From Dysgonomonas sp. UBA7710 (GTDB taxonomy: Bacteria > Bacteroidota > Bacteroidia > Bacteroidales > Dysgonomonadaceae), in assembly GCF_002482385.1 (NCBI RefSeq), contig NZ_DLFW01000024.1, positions 185,423 through 249,422 of the forward strand: a stretch of DNA of 64,000 bases, written 5' to 3'. A program made the translations under genes and the position numbers. The notes under the pieces were generated by a model. It was not told where the DNA came from and ran no database searches. It saw only the letters and a list, made by a program, of their open reading frames with translations. This document shows, piece after piece, positions 1-9,425 of this stretch; the stretch's first letter is position 1; every line of letters begins with the position of its first letter.

Positions 1-31
1 CTGTAAATCATTCATTGATATTATTGAAAAA

Positions 32-724
32 ATGCTGATTTTCATTTCATCCATAGCCGCTATACTGCTTATATTCCTCATCTATGCCTCTTACAGCATC
101 CGGTCGGGAATATACTTAAAAGCATTATGCCGGAATGAAAAGAAAGGAAAAGTAGTAGCACTCACATTTGACGACGGGCCCGACAAAGAGCAGACGCCCA
201 AAGTGCTTGATATTCTGAAAGAATATGATGTCAAAGCTACTTTTTTTTGTATAGGCAGCAAGATTAAAGGTAATGAGAGTATCCTGTCAAGGATGAAAGA
301 GGAAGGCCATTTAATCGGTAACCATACTTTTAATCACTTTTTTTCGTTTCCTTTGTATGCGTCGCAACGAATGAGAATGGAGCTAAGCGATTGCGAAAAG
401 GCTATTGAGGAGGTAACAGGAGAAAGAACGATATTGTTTCGTCCGCCTTTCGGAATCACCAATCCGACCATAGCAAAGGTGGTCAGGACAATGGGTTATC
501 TGACTATTGGCTGGAGTATCCGCTCTTTAGATACATGTAAGAAAGAAAACACGGTATTGAAGCGAATAAAGCGAGGACTAAAGGCGGGAGCAGTCATTCT
601 CTTACACGATCCATTGCCGCAGAGTGACAGCCTGTTACGAAAAGTGCTCGATCTTCTGAAAGAAAACGATTACATCATAGAGAGGATAGATAAATTATTT
701 GATATACCTAAAACAACGAAATGA
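32..724 (+). CDS. Polysaccharide deacetylase (NodB domain), membrane-anchored
   Basis: Likely metal-dependent carbohydrate or N-acyl deacetylase of the NodB family. An N-terminal hydrophobic helix (residues 1-22) suggests a membrane anchor. The family motifs are in order: TFDDGPD at 45-51, the metal-binding H98-x3-H102 pair, RPPFG at 137-141 and LLHD at 190-193. The length (230 aa) suits a lone NodB domain. Its stop overlaps the start of the next gene as ATGA, so it belongs to the pigment operon running to about 12.5 kb. Such deacetylases recur in Bacteroidota flexirubin/aryl-polyene loci; the substrate is unknown. The upstream gene lies outside the window. Confidence 0.88.
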   Translation: MLIFISSIAAILLIFLIYASYSIRSGIYLKALCRNEKKGKVVALTFDDGPDKEQTPKVLDILKEYDVKATFFCIGSKIKGNESILSRMKEEGHLIGNHTFNHFFSFPLYASQRMRMELSDCEKAIEEVTGERTILFRPPFGITNPTIAKVVRTMGYLTIGWSIRSLDTCKKENTVLKRIKRGLKAGAVILLHDPLPQSDSLLRKVLDLLKENDYIIERIDKLFDIPKTTK

Positions 725-1350
725 AACGCATATATATTTGTTATTTACTTATTTTCATTTGTATAACGCAGATAAACGCGCAGATGAAAAAGATGGAAGA
801 TGTGAAAGCCTTTAATGAACGGGTTCTCCGGGAGGCTGTATCTGTAAAAAGTATAGAAAGTGATTTTACTCAAATAAAGCATCTCGACCTGTTTAATGAA
901 GATATAACTTCAAAAGGTAAATTCTATTACAGGCACAATGATAAAATAAGTCTCGATTATAGTTCCCCTACAAAATACCTGATTGTTATAAATGCCGATA
1001 AACTAAAGATAGTTTCGGATGGTAAAAAAAATGTTGTGAACCTGAAATCGAATAAAGTCATGAGCGAAATGAGAAGTATGCTCGCCGCGTGTATGTCGGG
1101 CAATATTTCGCAAATATCAGGCTATAACATGGAATACTTTGAAGATAGCAACTCCTATCTGATAAAAATAAAACCAACCAATAAATCTGTACAGGCATAT
1201 ATCTCAGGCTTCGATATTTATATGGACAAAAAAGATATGTCGGTATCCAAATTGCGTATATCGGAGAATGCCACCGATTATACCGATTACCTGTTTCAGA
1301 ACAAAAAGTTTAATACACTGACAGATGACAAAAAGTTTTCAGTTAATTAG
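721..1350 (+). CDS. LolA-like outer-membrane lipoprotein carrier protein
   Basis: Periplasmic lipid or lipoprotein carrier of the LolA fold, 209 aa. It has a cleavable signal peptide ending near residue 21 (INAQ) and the family pattern of an F-x-Q near residue 50, GKFYY near 66, and an aromatic-SP stretch near 80. Its start overlaps the upstream stop by 4 bp. LolA-like proteins are regular members of aryl-polyene loci, where they are thought to move the lipid product across the periplasm. It is therefore more likely a cluster-dedicated carrier than the housekeeping LolA. That role is inferred from context. Confidence 0.8.
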   Translation: MKRIYICYLLIFICITQINAQMKKMEDVKAFNERVLREAVSVKSIESDFTQIKHLDLFNEDITSKGKFYYRHNDKISLDYSSPTKYLIVINADKLKIVSDGKKNVVNLKSNKVMSEMRSMLAACMSGNISQISGYNMEYFEDSNSYLIKIKPTNKSVQAYISGFDIYMDKKDMSVSKLRISENATDYTDYLFQNKKFNTLTDDKKFSVN

Positions 1351-1873
1351 TATCCTGTTGGTATGCCTTACTTTCGTCTCCTGTTCTAAGAATACATATC
1401 CGCTGAAAACAGGGCCTGCTCCTATTATATCCGTTGGGAATAAAGCGCAGAAGTATAATATGACGCTGGATTTCGGAGGCAAACATTTTAACGGTATGCT
1501 TATCGCAAAAACAATGGAAGATGGTGAAATACGCATTGTCGCATCTACCATGTTCGGGCTTAGTCTGTTCGATTTCGGAATGAAAGGTGAAAACTGGAAT
1601 GTTTACAGTTGTATAGAGCCTATGCGGAAAGACCGTATACTGAAAATCTTTGAAACTGACTTCAAACTGTTATTTTTATCCGGCAGGAACGTTAAAAAAA
1701 TAGAAAAAACAAAAGAATATACTAAATTTGTAACAGGAGGAGGTATCTCCAAGGGGGTGATTTATGCCACACCTGAGACAGAAAACGATTCTGAGAAAAT
1801 ACAAATAAAGCACTCCTGGCTACGATTAACTATCGGACTGGAGAAAATGGGAGAAAACAATGTTATTGAATGA
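1325..1873 (+). CDS. Lipoprotein of the pigment locus, LolB-like candidate
   Basis: 182 aa with a type II signal peptide; the lipobox FVSC puts the lipidated cysteine near residue 20. The mature part alternates short beta-type strands (for example FNGMLIAK and EIRIVAS), compatible with a LolB-like half barrel, but no diagnostic motif is visible. It starts 26 bp inside the LolA-like gene and ends 14 bp inside the dehydratase gene, so it is translationally coupled to both. A partner lipoprotein for the LolA-like carrier is the most natural reading; this is inference. Confidence 0.7.
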   Translation: MTKSFQLISILLVCLTFVSCSKNTYPLKTGPAPIISVGNKAQKYNMTLDFGGKHFNGMLIAKTMEDGEIRIVASTMFGLSLFDFGMKGENWNVYSCIEPMRKDRILKIFETDFKLLFLSGRNVKKIEKTKEYTKFVTGGGISKGVIYATPETENDSEKIQIKHSWLRLTIGLEKMGENNVIE

Positions 1874-2243
1874 TTTTTACGAAATAACCGATGTAATGAA
1901 AGGTGAGCCCGCTCATCGTTTAAGAGTGAAGCTGAATCCTTCGCATCGCATATATGAAGGACATTTCGCGGGACAACCGATAGTTCCGGGAGTATGCACA
2001 TTACAAATCATAAAAGACTGCGCCGAAAAACTATCCGGTAAAGAGTATATGTACGCATACATATCCTCCTCAAAGTTCCTGTCATTGGTCGACCCCATGG
2101 TTAACGGCCTGATAGAGTTTAATATTTCGTTAAAAGATACAGACGATAACCGTATCTCCCTGTCCGCAGAAGGAAAATATCAAAACACAGATACCGTATT
2201 CATCAAAGTAAAAGCAACTTTGAAAGAGATTGAAAATGAATGA
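1860..2243 (+). CDS. 3-hydroxyacyl-ACP dehydratase, FabZ-like hot-dog
   Basis: Dehydrates 3-hydroxyacyl-ACP, here probably in building the conjugated polyene chain. The 127 aa match a single hot-dog domain. The catalytic region GHFAGQPIVPGV (residues 34-45) parallels the FabZ consensus, with catalytic His35 and Ala where FabZ has Pro. It overlaps the lipoprotein gene by 14 bp and the glycosyltransferase gene by 8 bp. The locus lies far from any visible fatty-acid gene, so a cluster-specific dehydratase is more likely than housekeeping FabZ. The partner ketosynthase and ketoreductase should be upstream of the window. Confidence 0.85.
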   Translation: MLLNDFYEITDVMKGEPAHRLRVKLNPSHRIYEGHFAGQPIVPGVCTLQIIKDCAEKLSGKEYMYAYISSSKFLSLVDPMVNGLIEFNISLKDTDDNRISLSAEGKYQNTDTVFIKVKATLKEIENE

Positions 2244-3435
2244 ATCCGTAGATACTATAATATGGCAGGAGAAATTAAATAATCTCGGTATCGTTGTTAT
2301 TATCCCTACATACAATAACGACAGGACTCTCCTATCCGTTATCGAAGGGGTAAAACAATACAGCAAACATATTATAGTGGTCAACGATGGCTCTACAGAC
2401 ACAACATCCGGAATACTGAAATCCATCCGCGGCATTCAGATCATTACCCACACAAAAAATAAAGGAAAAGGCTATGCTCTCAAAAATGGATTATCAGCAG
2501 CAAAAGAACAGGGATTCAGATATGCGATAACGATAGACTCCGACGGACAGCATTACCCAGCCGATATACCTGCTTTCGCTAATGAAATAGAAATACATCC
2601 TGATTCTATGCTTGTGGGGGCAAGAAATCTGACAGCTAATAATATGCCGGGTAAAAATACATTTGCCAATAAATTCTCGAACTTCTGGTTTCAGCTGGAA
2701 ACAGGTATAAAACTGGAAGACACACAATCCGGCTATCGCCTTTATCCGCTCCATCATATAGGAAAAATGAAGTATTGCACAGCCAAATACGAATTCGAAC
2801 TGGAAATGATCGTATTTCTGGCATGGAAAGGTGTGAATGTAAAAAATATCCCTGTAAATGTATATTACCCGCCACAGGGCGAACGGATATCGCACTTCCG
2901 ACCGTTAAGGGATTTTACACGCATCAGCATACTGAATACAATACTTGTTATAGTCACCTTCTTGTGGATATTACCCTTGAAATTTTTCAGGAAACTGACA
3001 TGGACAAATATCCGCGCTTTTATAGATAAGGAAATACTAAAGTCGAAAGATTCGAACAGAACCATGACACTATCCATTATGTTGGGGATTTTCATGGGGA
3101 TTGTTCCCATATGGGGTTATCAGATGATTGTGACGGTTTTCCTTGCCCATTTTCTGAAACTGAACAAAGTAATTTCGCTGGTTGCTTCCAATATCAGTAT
3201 TCCCCCGGTAATGCCGTTCCTTTTGTATGGAAGCTATGCCACAGGCTGCTTTCTTACAAATAGCCCGGTATCGTTCGATATCACCGATGTTTCATTGGAA
3301 AGGATGAAAACGGTCTTGTTCCAGTATCTGACCGGCAGTATAGTTTTCGCTTTGGTTTGCAGCATGCTGGCAGGTATTATATCGGCAAGTTTACTGCTGA
3401 TATTCAGAAAAAGGAAACAGGCAGTAGATATTTAA
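2236..3435 (+). CDS. Family 2 glycosyltransferase with C-terminal DUF2062 membrane domain
   Basis: N-terminal GT-A domain of GT2 type: VIIPTYNN at 21-28, VVNDGSTD at 48-55 and the nucleotide-sugar site DSDGQH at 101-106. The C-terminal part (about 270-390) is a hydrophobic DUF2062 domain with a G-rich helix and a PP pair. I chose the ATG at 2236; a TTG two codons upstream is possible. It overlaps the dehydratase stop by 8 bp. GT2-DUF2062 proteins occur in flexirubin/aryl-polyene loci, probably glycosylating a lipid carrier or the pigment head group. The substrate is unknown. It is the last gene before the inserted repeat element. Confidence 0.87.
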   Translation: MNESVDTIIWQEKLNNLGIVVIIPTYNNDRTLLSVIEGVKQYSKHIIVVNDGSTDTTSGILKSIRGIQIITHTKNKGKGYALKNGLSAAKEQGFRYAITIDSDGQHYPADIPAFANEIEIHPDSMLVGARNLTANNMPGKNTFANKFSNFWFQLETGIKLEDTQSGYRLYPLHHIGKMKYCTAKYEFELEMIVFLAWKGVNVKNIPVNVYYPPQGERISHFRPLRDFTRISILNTILVIVTFLWILPLKFFRKLTWTNIRAFIDKEILKSKDSNRTMTLSIMLGIFMGIVPIWGYQMIVTVFLAHFLKLNKVISLVASNISIPPVMPFLLYGSYATGCFLTNSPVSFDITDVSLERMKTVLFQYLTGSIVFALVCSMLAGIISASLLLIFRKRKQAVDI

Positions 3436-3459
3436 GTAATCAAACAAATTAATGACATA

Positions 3460-4040
3460 TTTAAACGTTCTATTATTTAATGTAATTTTTACTACGCACA
3501 ATCAGAGATTGCTTGTGTTCCTTTTGGCCAAAGCCCCAAAAGGAACCAAAAACTCTTTAGCGCCCGCTTCAAAGGCCGACCCGTAACGGACTAAAAGACG
3601 AAACGGAAAAACTCGCTCTAAAGATTGTATAATCCGAATCAGCGATTAAGCTCAAACACGTTTCCGTTTTTTTCGTCTTTTCATCCTACGGGTATCCCGT
3701 CCATGAAGCTAACGGCGCAGGCTGACGCACGATAAGGCTAGCGCATATTGAGCTTAGGGACTTTGCCCTCACTATGGCGTCAGCCTCTACGCATTAGTGA
3801 CGCAGGCGGGGAAACCCACACGGTACAGGCGGCGTAGAAAGAGACGGGGCGATAGCCCGTTCGTCACTTTCAGCAGGCAAACCGATTGTGGGTCGCCGAG
3901 GAACGAAGCGCTAGCTTTTTGCTTCCTTTTGGGCAATGCCAAAAGGAAGGACAAGCCCGGGAGGGCGCGGCAGTAATGAGCTAAAGCCTCCAATCTAAAA
4001 TTAAGATGGTGACTATACATTAAATAATAGAACATTTAAA
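3460..4040. repeat. Non-coding element with terminal inverted repeats, copy A
   Basis: The ends are 25-bp inverted repeats (3460-3484 and 4016-4040) with one mismatch; each outer end reads TTTAAA. The interior is visibly richer in G+C than the flanks. It is a diverged copy, in the opposite orientation, of the element at 53595-54151, sharing long blocks such as ACTACGC-CAATCAGAGATTGC and TCACTATGGCGTC. It contains hairpins built on TCCTTTTGGCCAAA/CCCCAAAAGGAACC. No open reading frame in it looks like a protein. It fills the whole gap between the glycosyltransferase and the MMPL fusion gene. Confidence 0.8.
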
Positions 4041-4078
4041 CGTATAAATAAATGTACAATACTTAACATAGAGTGTAA

Positions 4079-7000
4079 ATGAGTAACTTTTTCGTCAACC
4101 TATATAATTATTTCGCACGGCATAAGATAATCCTCTATTTATCGCTGGTTGCAAGTATAGCCATTATGGGTTATTTTGCCCTGCAACTCAAATTCGAGGA
4201 AAATATCACCCAGTTCTTTCCTGATACCAAAAACGAACAAAACCTGAATACTGTTTTCGACAACCTGCGTATCAAGGACAAGATTATTGTCATGTTCTCG
4301 TTCTCGTCATCAGATAAGGAACAGGACAACGATACCGCAGTATTGACAGAAAGCGCGACCTTATTCGCAGATAGCCTGTTGGCCCGGACACAAGGAACAT
4401 ATGTAAACAATATACTCCTCCGCATAGACGACAGTCTGAAAACCGAGATGCAGAATTTCGTCTATGACAATCTTCCGATCTTACTCAGCGACAGCGATTA
4501 TCAGCGTATAGATTCCTTGTTTTCAAAAGAAAAAGTCGCATCAGTTATGCACCGAAATTATTCCAATCTGTTGTCTCCGGCCGGAGGCTTTCTCAAAGAA
4601 TACATTATGAGAGACCCTCTCAGTCTTGGAGGAAATGCACTGAAACGCCTGCAAGACTTCCAACTGGATAGTAATTTCGAGCAACAAGACGGATACATCT
4701 TCTCCAAAGACGGCTCCATGTTGCTGCTGTTCATTACTCCTACATACAGCATGGGAAGTACGGGGCAAAACGATAAACTGATTTCAGCTATCGAAAAGGA
4801 AATAGCCGCTATTAACAAAGACTACCCTTCGGTAAAAGCCGAATACTACGGAGGCCCTTCTGTCGGTGTATATAATGCCCGTCAGATAAAAGAAGACTCC
4901 ATACTGACAATCACTCTGGCACTGGTTATAATCATTGTTTTCATCCTGCTGGCCTTTAGACAAAAGAGAACTATCTTCCAGATCATCACACCGACTATCT
5001 TCGGGGGCTTGTTCGCCCTCTTTATGATTTCACTCTTGAAAGGTAGTATTTCGTCTATCGCCGTCGGTTCCGGCTCCATAATCATGGGCGTCGCGCTGAG
5101 TTATTCCATACACATGGTCGTACACCAGAGCCATGTCGCGTCTGTGACGCAACTGATAAAGGAACTCACCTACCCTCTCACTGTCGGTAGTTTTACAACA
5201 ATCGGCGCATTCTTAGGATTACTTTTCACCAGTTCGGAATTATTACGTGACTTCGGGCTTTTTGCGTCTATGACGCTGATAGGTACAATTATCTTCTGCC
5301 TCATATACCTGCCTCACTTCCTCGACGGGAGGGTTCATCAGAAAAGAAGCGCATTGCTCCGCTTTATAGAGCGCTTCAATGCTTACCGCTTCGATAAAAA
5401 TAAATGGCTTGTAGGCGGTATCTTAATATTAACGGTCATCTGTATATTTACTTCACGCAATGTGGGTTTCGATACCGACATGATGCATATGAATTATGAA
5501 CCGGAACATTTGAAAGAAGCTGAACAGAAATTGGCTGAAATCGTAGATAACGATAAGAAAAATATCCTGTTTGTAAGTGTAGGTAAAAATACAGATGAAG
5601 CAATACAAAACTATAATGCGACCAATAAAAAATTATCAGTACTAAAAGGACAAGGCCTGATTAACAACTTCGCTTCCGCCGATTACTTCCTTATCCCCGA
5701 AGATATCCGGCAAGAACGTTTACAAAAATGGAATAATTACTGGACTGCCGGGAAGAAAGAATTTTTGAAAACAACGCTGAAAAGCGAGTCTGCAACATTT
5801 AATTTTCGTCAGGACGCTTTTGCCCCATTCTACAAATGGATAGATTCTGACTTTACCCTGCATAAAGATATTACAGAGACAAACCGGATATTAAACGACT
5901 GGCAAACTAATGTGCCGGGCCTTACCCTGCTCATTTCACAAGTGCAGCTCGATGATAAAAATAAGGAAGAAGTATATCAACATTTCAATAATGGTAATGA
6001 AGTTGTGATTTTAGACCGTTCCTTCTTTACAAAGAAGTGGGTATCTGCTATCAATGATGATTTTTATCTGATTTTATTCATTTCATCATTCCTCATTTTC
6101 ATCACTTTACTTATATCTTACGGACGTATCGAATTAACACTGATTAGTTTCTCCCCAATGTTTATCAGCTGGATTATCATTATCGGTATCATGGGAATAT
6201 CCGGGATGGAATTCAATATCATCAATATCATCCTGTCCACTTTCATATTTGGTATCGGGGACGATTTCAGTATATTTATTATGGACGGTTTACAGAATAA
6301 ATACCGGACAAATAAGCCTGCGCTGAACGGACATAAAACAGCCATCTTCTTTTCGGCTTTCACCATTATTGTAGGAATGGGAGCCTTGATTTTCGCACAG
6401 CACCCCGCTTTGCAATCTATTTCATTGATGTCTATCCTCGGAATGATAGTTGTGGTTCTGGTTTCATATACTATTCCTCCTGTCATCTTCCGCATCTTTA
6501 TGTCTTCACAGACAACAAAAGGGCTGCCGCCATATACACTGGCCTCTATTTTGATAACCGCCTTTATATACGGGCTATTCCTTGCCGGATGTCTATTTCT
6601 CCGCATAACCATTTTGTTATTGTATCTTGTTCCTGTAAAGAGAAGTAAAAAGCGGCAATTCATTTGCTACCTGATAATGCTCAACTGCCGGTTCATCTGC
6701 TTTGCAGGATTTATACTGAAGAAAAAGAAAGTAAATACCGGTGGCGAAACATTTAAGAAACCCGCCATTATCATAGCCAACCATCAGTCTTTCCTCGATA
6801 TACTCCTGTTGCTTACGCTCCATCCTAAAATGGTAATGGTTACAAACGAATGGGTATGGAGATCTCCGTTCTTTGGCGCAGTAATCAGGTATGCAGGCTA
6901 TTTTTATACAGGCGAAGGATATGAAAATTCGGTATCGCATATCAAAGAACGTATCGATGAAGGATACTCCGTTGTCATATTCCCTGAAGGTACACGTTCA

Positions 7001-7945
7001 TACGATGGAAGATTGAAGCGCTTCCACAAAGGTGCGTTCTATCTATCTGAGGCACTGAAACTGGATATAATCCCCATCATATTATATGGCACGGGGATGG
7101 TTATTTCAAAATCACAGCCATTCTATCTGAAACGGGGAATAATAGCAACTAAAATCCTGCCCCGCATTACTTATGAAGACCGCTCGTTCGGAAACACTTA
7201 TAAAGAAAGGACAAAAAACACGGCGGCTTACTTCGCATCCGAATATGCAAAAGTTTGCACAGAATATAATACGGCCATCAATCCGTATTTCTATCATATG
7301 CTGGTAAAGAATTACATCTATAAAGGGCCGGTGATGGAATGGTATGTACGCATAAAGGTGAAAATGGAAAAAAGCTATAAAATATTCGATGAACTGATAC
7401 CTGAGAGGGGGCAAATCACAGACATCGGTTGCGGATATGGCACTTTAGGATATATGCTTGCCATGCTATCACCTGACAGGCAGGTATTAGGCATAGATTA
7501 TGATGAAGATAAAGCCGGAGTCGCCCGATACGGATATTTACATAAAGAGAATACCGCTTTTGTACATGCCGACGCATTGGAATATCCGCTACCCGAAAGC
7601 GATGTGTTTATACTGAATGACATGTTGCACTATATGGATAACCAGAAACAGGAATCGTTATTAAAAAGATGCGTGCAGAATCTTAATGACAACGGTTTGA
7701 TTATCGTTCGTGACGGAGATAGCCGGGATAAGCAAAAACAAAAACTGACAAAGTTATCGGAGATATTCTCTACCCGTATATTTGGTTTTAATAAAACAAA
7801 AGAAGAACTTTGTTTTACTTCGGCTGAAAAGCTGTATGAAATAGCAGAAAGCTGTAATATGGCAATAGAGAGCTTCAAAAACGATAAATATACGTCTAAT
7901 ACTATTTTTATATTTAAGAAGAAAGAAGAGAAAACAAATGGGTAA
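4079..7945 (+). CDS. MMPL/RND exporter - PlsC acyltransferase - SAM methyltransferase fusion
   Basis: A 1288-residue three-part protein. Residues 1 to about 830 are an MMPL/RND lipid exporter: one N-terminal helix, a large periplasmic loop, then two five-helix blocks around 275-420 and 665-830. A PlsC-type acyltransferase follows, with H902-Q-S-F-L-D907 (HX4D) and FPEGTR at 968-973. The C-terminus is a class I methyltransferase with D1115-I-G-C-G-Y-G and a downstream LNDMLHY stretch. In flexirubin/aryl-polyene loci these three activities normally occur as separate or pairwise-fused genes; exporter, acyl transfer and head-group methylation would here sit on one polypeptide. It overlaps the next gene by 8 bp. 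The reading frame is continuous, so this is not a sequencing artefact of a stop. Confidence 0.9.
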   Translation: MSNFFVNLYNYFARHKIILYLSLVASIAIMGYFALQLKFEENITQFFPDTKNEQNLNTVFDNLRIKDKIIVMFSFSSSDKEQDNDTAVLTESATLFADSLLARTQGTYVNNILLRIDDSLKTEMQNFVYDNLPILLSDSDYQRIDSLFSKEKVASVMHRNYSNLLSPAGGFLKEYIMRDPLSLGGNALKRLQDFQLDSNFEQQDGYIFSKDGSMLLLFITPTYSMGSTGQNDKLISAIEKEIAAINKDYPSVKAEYYGGPSVGVYNARQIKEDSILTITLALVIIIVFILLAFRQKRTIFQIITPTIFGGLFALFMISLLKGSISSIAVGSGSIIMGVALSYSIHMVVHQSHVASVTQLIKELTYPLTVGSFTTIGAFLGLLFTSSELLRDFGLFASMTLIGTIIFCLIYLPHFLDGRVHQKRSALLRFIERFNAYRFDKNKWLVGGILILTVICIFTSRNVGFDTDMMHMNYEPEHLKEAEQKLAEIVDNDKKNILFVSVGKNTDEAIQNYNATNKKLSVLKGQGLINNFASADYFLIPEDIRQERLQKWNNYWTAGKKEFLKTTLKSESATFNFRQDAFAPFYKWIDSDFTLHKDITETNRILNDWQTNVPGLTLLISQVQLDDKNKEEVYQHFNNGNEVVILDRSFFTKKWVSAINDDFYLILFISSFLIFITLLISYGRIELTLISFSPMFISWIIIIGIMGISGMEFNIINIILSTFIFGIGDDFSIFIMDGLQNKYRTNKPALNGHKTAIFFSAFTIIVGMGALIFAQHPALQSISLMSILGMIVVVLVSYTIPPVIFRIFMSSQTTKGLPPYTLASILITAFIYGLFLAGCLFLRITILLLYLVPVKRSKKRQFICYLIMLNCRFICFAGFILKKKKVNTGGETFKKPAIIIANHQSFLDILLLLTLHPKMVMVTNEWVWRSPFFGAVIRYAGYFYTGEGYENSVSHIKERIDEGYSVVIFPEGTRSYDGRLKRFHKGAFYLSEALKLDIIPIILYGTGMVISKSQPFYLKRGIIATKILPRITYEDRSFGNTYKERTKNTAAYFASEYAKVCTEYNTAINPYFYHMLVKNYIYKGPVMEWYVRIKVKMEKSYKIFDELIPERGQITDIGCGYGTLGYMLAMLSPDRQVLGIDYDEDKAGVARYGYLHKENTAFVHADALEYPLPESDVFILNDMLHYMDNQKQESLLKRCVQNLNDNGLIIVRDGDSRDKQKQKLTKLSEIFSTRIFGFNKTKEELCFTSAEKLYEIAESCNMAIESFKNDKYTSNTIFIFKKKEEKTNG

Positions 7946-9425
7946 ATACGATATCATTATAGCCGGAAGCGGATTGGGCGGTCTCGAATGCGCTGCCATT
8001 CTGAGCAAGGAGGGATACAATGTATGCGTGCTTGAAAAGAACGTGCTATTCGGTGGATGCCTGCAAACATACATCCGGAAAGGACATCAATTCGATACAG
8101 GGATTCATTATATCGGTAGTCTGGATGAGGGACAGATAATGAACCAGTATTTCAAATACTTCGGTATAATGGATAAGCTGAACATAAAACGTCTCGACAC
8201 CGATTCTTTCGACACCATATTCTATAAAGACAAAATATATAATTACGCTGTTGGCCACGACCATTTTGCAGATACGCTGGCCCAATCTTTTCCCCATGAA
8301 CGGGAAAACCTGAAAACATATACCTCTATCCTTAAAGATGTGAGCAGGCTCATAGATGTGGATAACCTGAAAAAAGGAAATATAGCACAAAACGGCATGA
8401 AATATTTTTATACTTCGGCTACTCAGATGATAGCTGATACGGTCAAGGATGAAACACTGAGAAGCGTTTTAGCCGCTACATCCATGCTGTATGGAGGGAT
8501 AAAGAATAGTTCGACTTTCTATCATCATGCGATGACCAATAACTCGTATATCGAAAGTCCGTACCGTTTTGTAGACGGAACCATGCAGATAGCCGAACGG
8601 CTGATAGACGTTATCCGGGCGAATGGAGGTACCGTATTGAACAATAAGGAAGTTACCCGCCTGATAGTAACGGACAATCAGGTAACGGCCGCAGAAGTAA
8701 ACAATGAAGAAATATTCGAGGCCGATCATTTTATCTCCAATATCCACCCCAAACGCACATTGGAGATACTGGAAAAGAGCCGCTATATAAAAAACGCTTA
8801 TATATCCCGCATCAATGCTTTGCCTAATTCATTCGGAGTCTTCACAACGTATCTGGTGATGAAGCCGGATTCTCAGCCTTATATCAACAGTAATTATTAT
8901 GTGCATGGAACTGATAATGTATGGTATAATGACGATTCGTCCAGAGATAAGATCAACAACGCCCTGCTCTGCTTCCAATGCAACAGCAATAGTGACTATA
9001 CGGATATAATCTCGATATTGACGCCAATGTATATGTCGGAACTGAAAGAATGGGAAAATACCACTGTGGGCAAGCGGGGGGATGATTACATCGCTTTCAA
9101 GAAAGCCTATTCAAACAAAGTACTTGAGTTTCTGAAAGGCAAAGGATTCGATTTCTCCGGTAAGATAGAAAGTATATATAGCACCACACCGTTAAGTTAC
9201 CGTGACTATACGGGAACGCCTTATGGCTCGGCATACGGTATAGTAAAAGATTGTAAGTTTCCCGAATTAGGTTTTATTTCCACAAAAACGAAACTGAAAA
9301 ACCTTTACTTTACAGGCCAGAATATGAATGTACATGGTGCTCTGGGGGTAACGCTCACATCCATGTTCACTTGCGCCGACTTTGTAGGTCAGGAATATTT
9401 AGCTAAAAAAGTAGGAAATGCATAA
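7938..9425 (+). CDS. FAD-dependent oxidoreductase, CrtI/phytoene-desaturase-like
   Basis: Flavin amine-oxidase/CrtI-type oxidoreductase of 495 aa. The N-terminal dinucleotide site reads GSGLGG at 10-15 with the ribose-binding Glu33 of VLEK; the C-terminal FAD motif is NLYFTGQNMNVHGALG near 455-470. It resembles the carotenoid desaturase / retinol-saturase group. It overlaps the fusion gene upstream and the C45 gene downstream by 8 bp each, so all three are tightly coupled. In a polyene locus it could adjust chain saturation or ring oxidation, but the reaction cannot be fixed from sequence. Confidence 0.85.
   Translation: MGKYDIIIAGSGLGGLECAAILSKEGYNVCVLEKNVLFGGCLQTYIRKGHQFDTGIHYIGSLDEGQIMNQYFKYFGIMDKLNIKRLDTDSFDTIFYKDKIYNYAVGHDHFADTLAQSFPHERENLKTYTSILKDVSRLIDVDNLKKGNIAQNGMKYFYTSATQMIADTVKDETLRSVLAATSMLYGGIKNSSTFYHHAMTNNSYIESPYRFVDGTMQIAERLIDVIRANGGTVLNNKEVTRLIVTDNQVTAAEVNNEEIFEADHFISNIHPKRTLEILEKSRYIKNAYISRINALPNSFGVFTTYLVMKPDSQPYINSNYYVHGTDNVWYNDDSSRDKINNALLCFQCNSNSDYTDIISILTPMYMSELKEWENTTVGKRGDDYIAFKKAYSNKVLEFLKGKGFDFSGKIESIYSTTPLSYRDYTGTPYGSAYGIVKDCKFPELGFISTKTKLKNLYFTGQNMNVHGALGVTLTSMFTCADFVGQEYLAKKVGNA

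Noticed and set aside
3787..4035. 82-codon frame on the minus strand
   Set aside because: Inside repeat copy A, no family resemblance, not conserved in copy B.
6118..6663. 181-codon frame opposite the MMPL fusion gene
   Set aside because: Antisense shadow with a basic, low-complexity composition and no domain.
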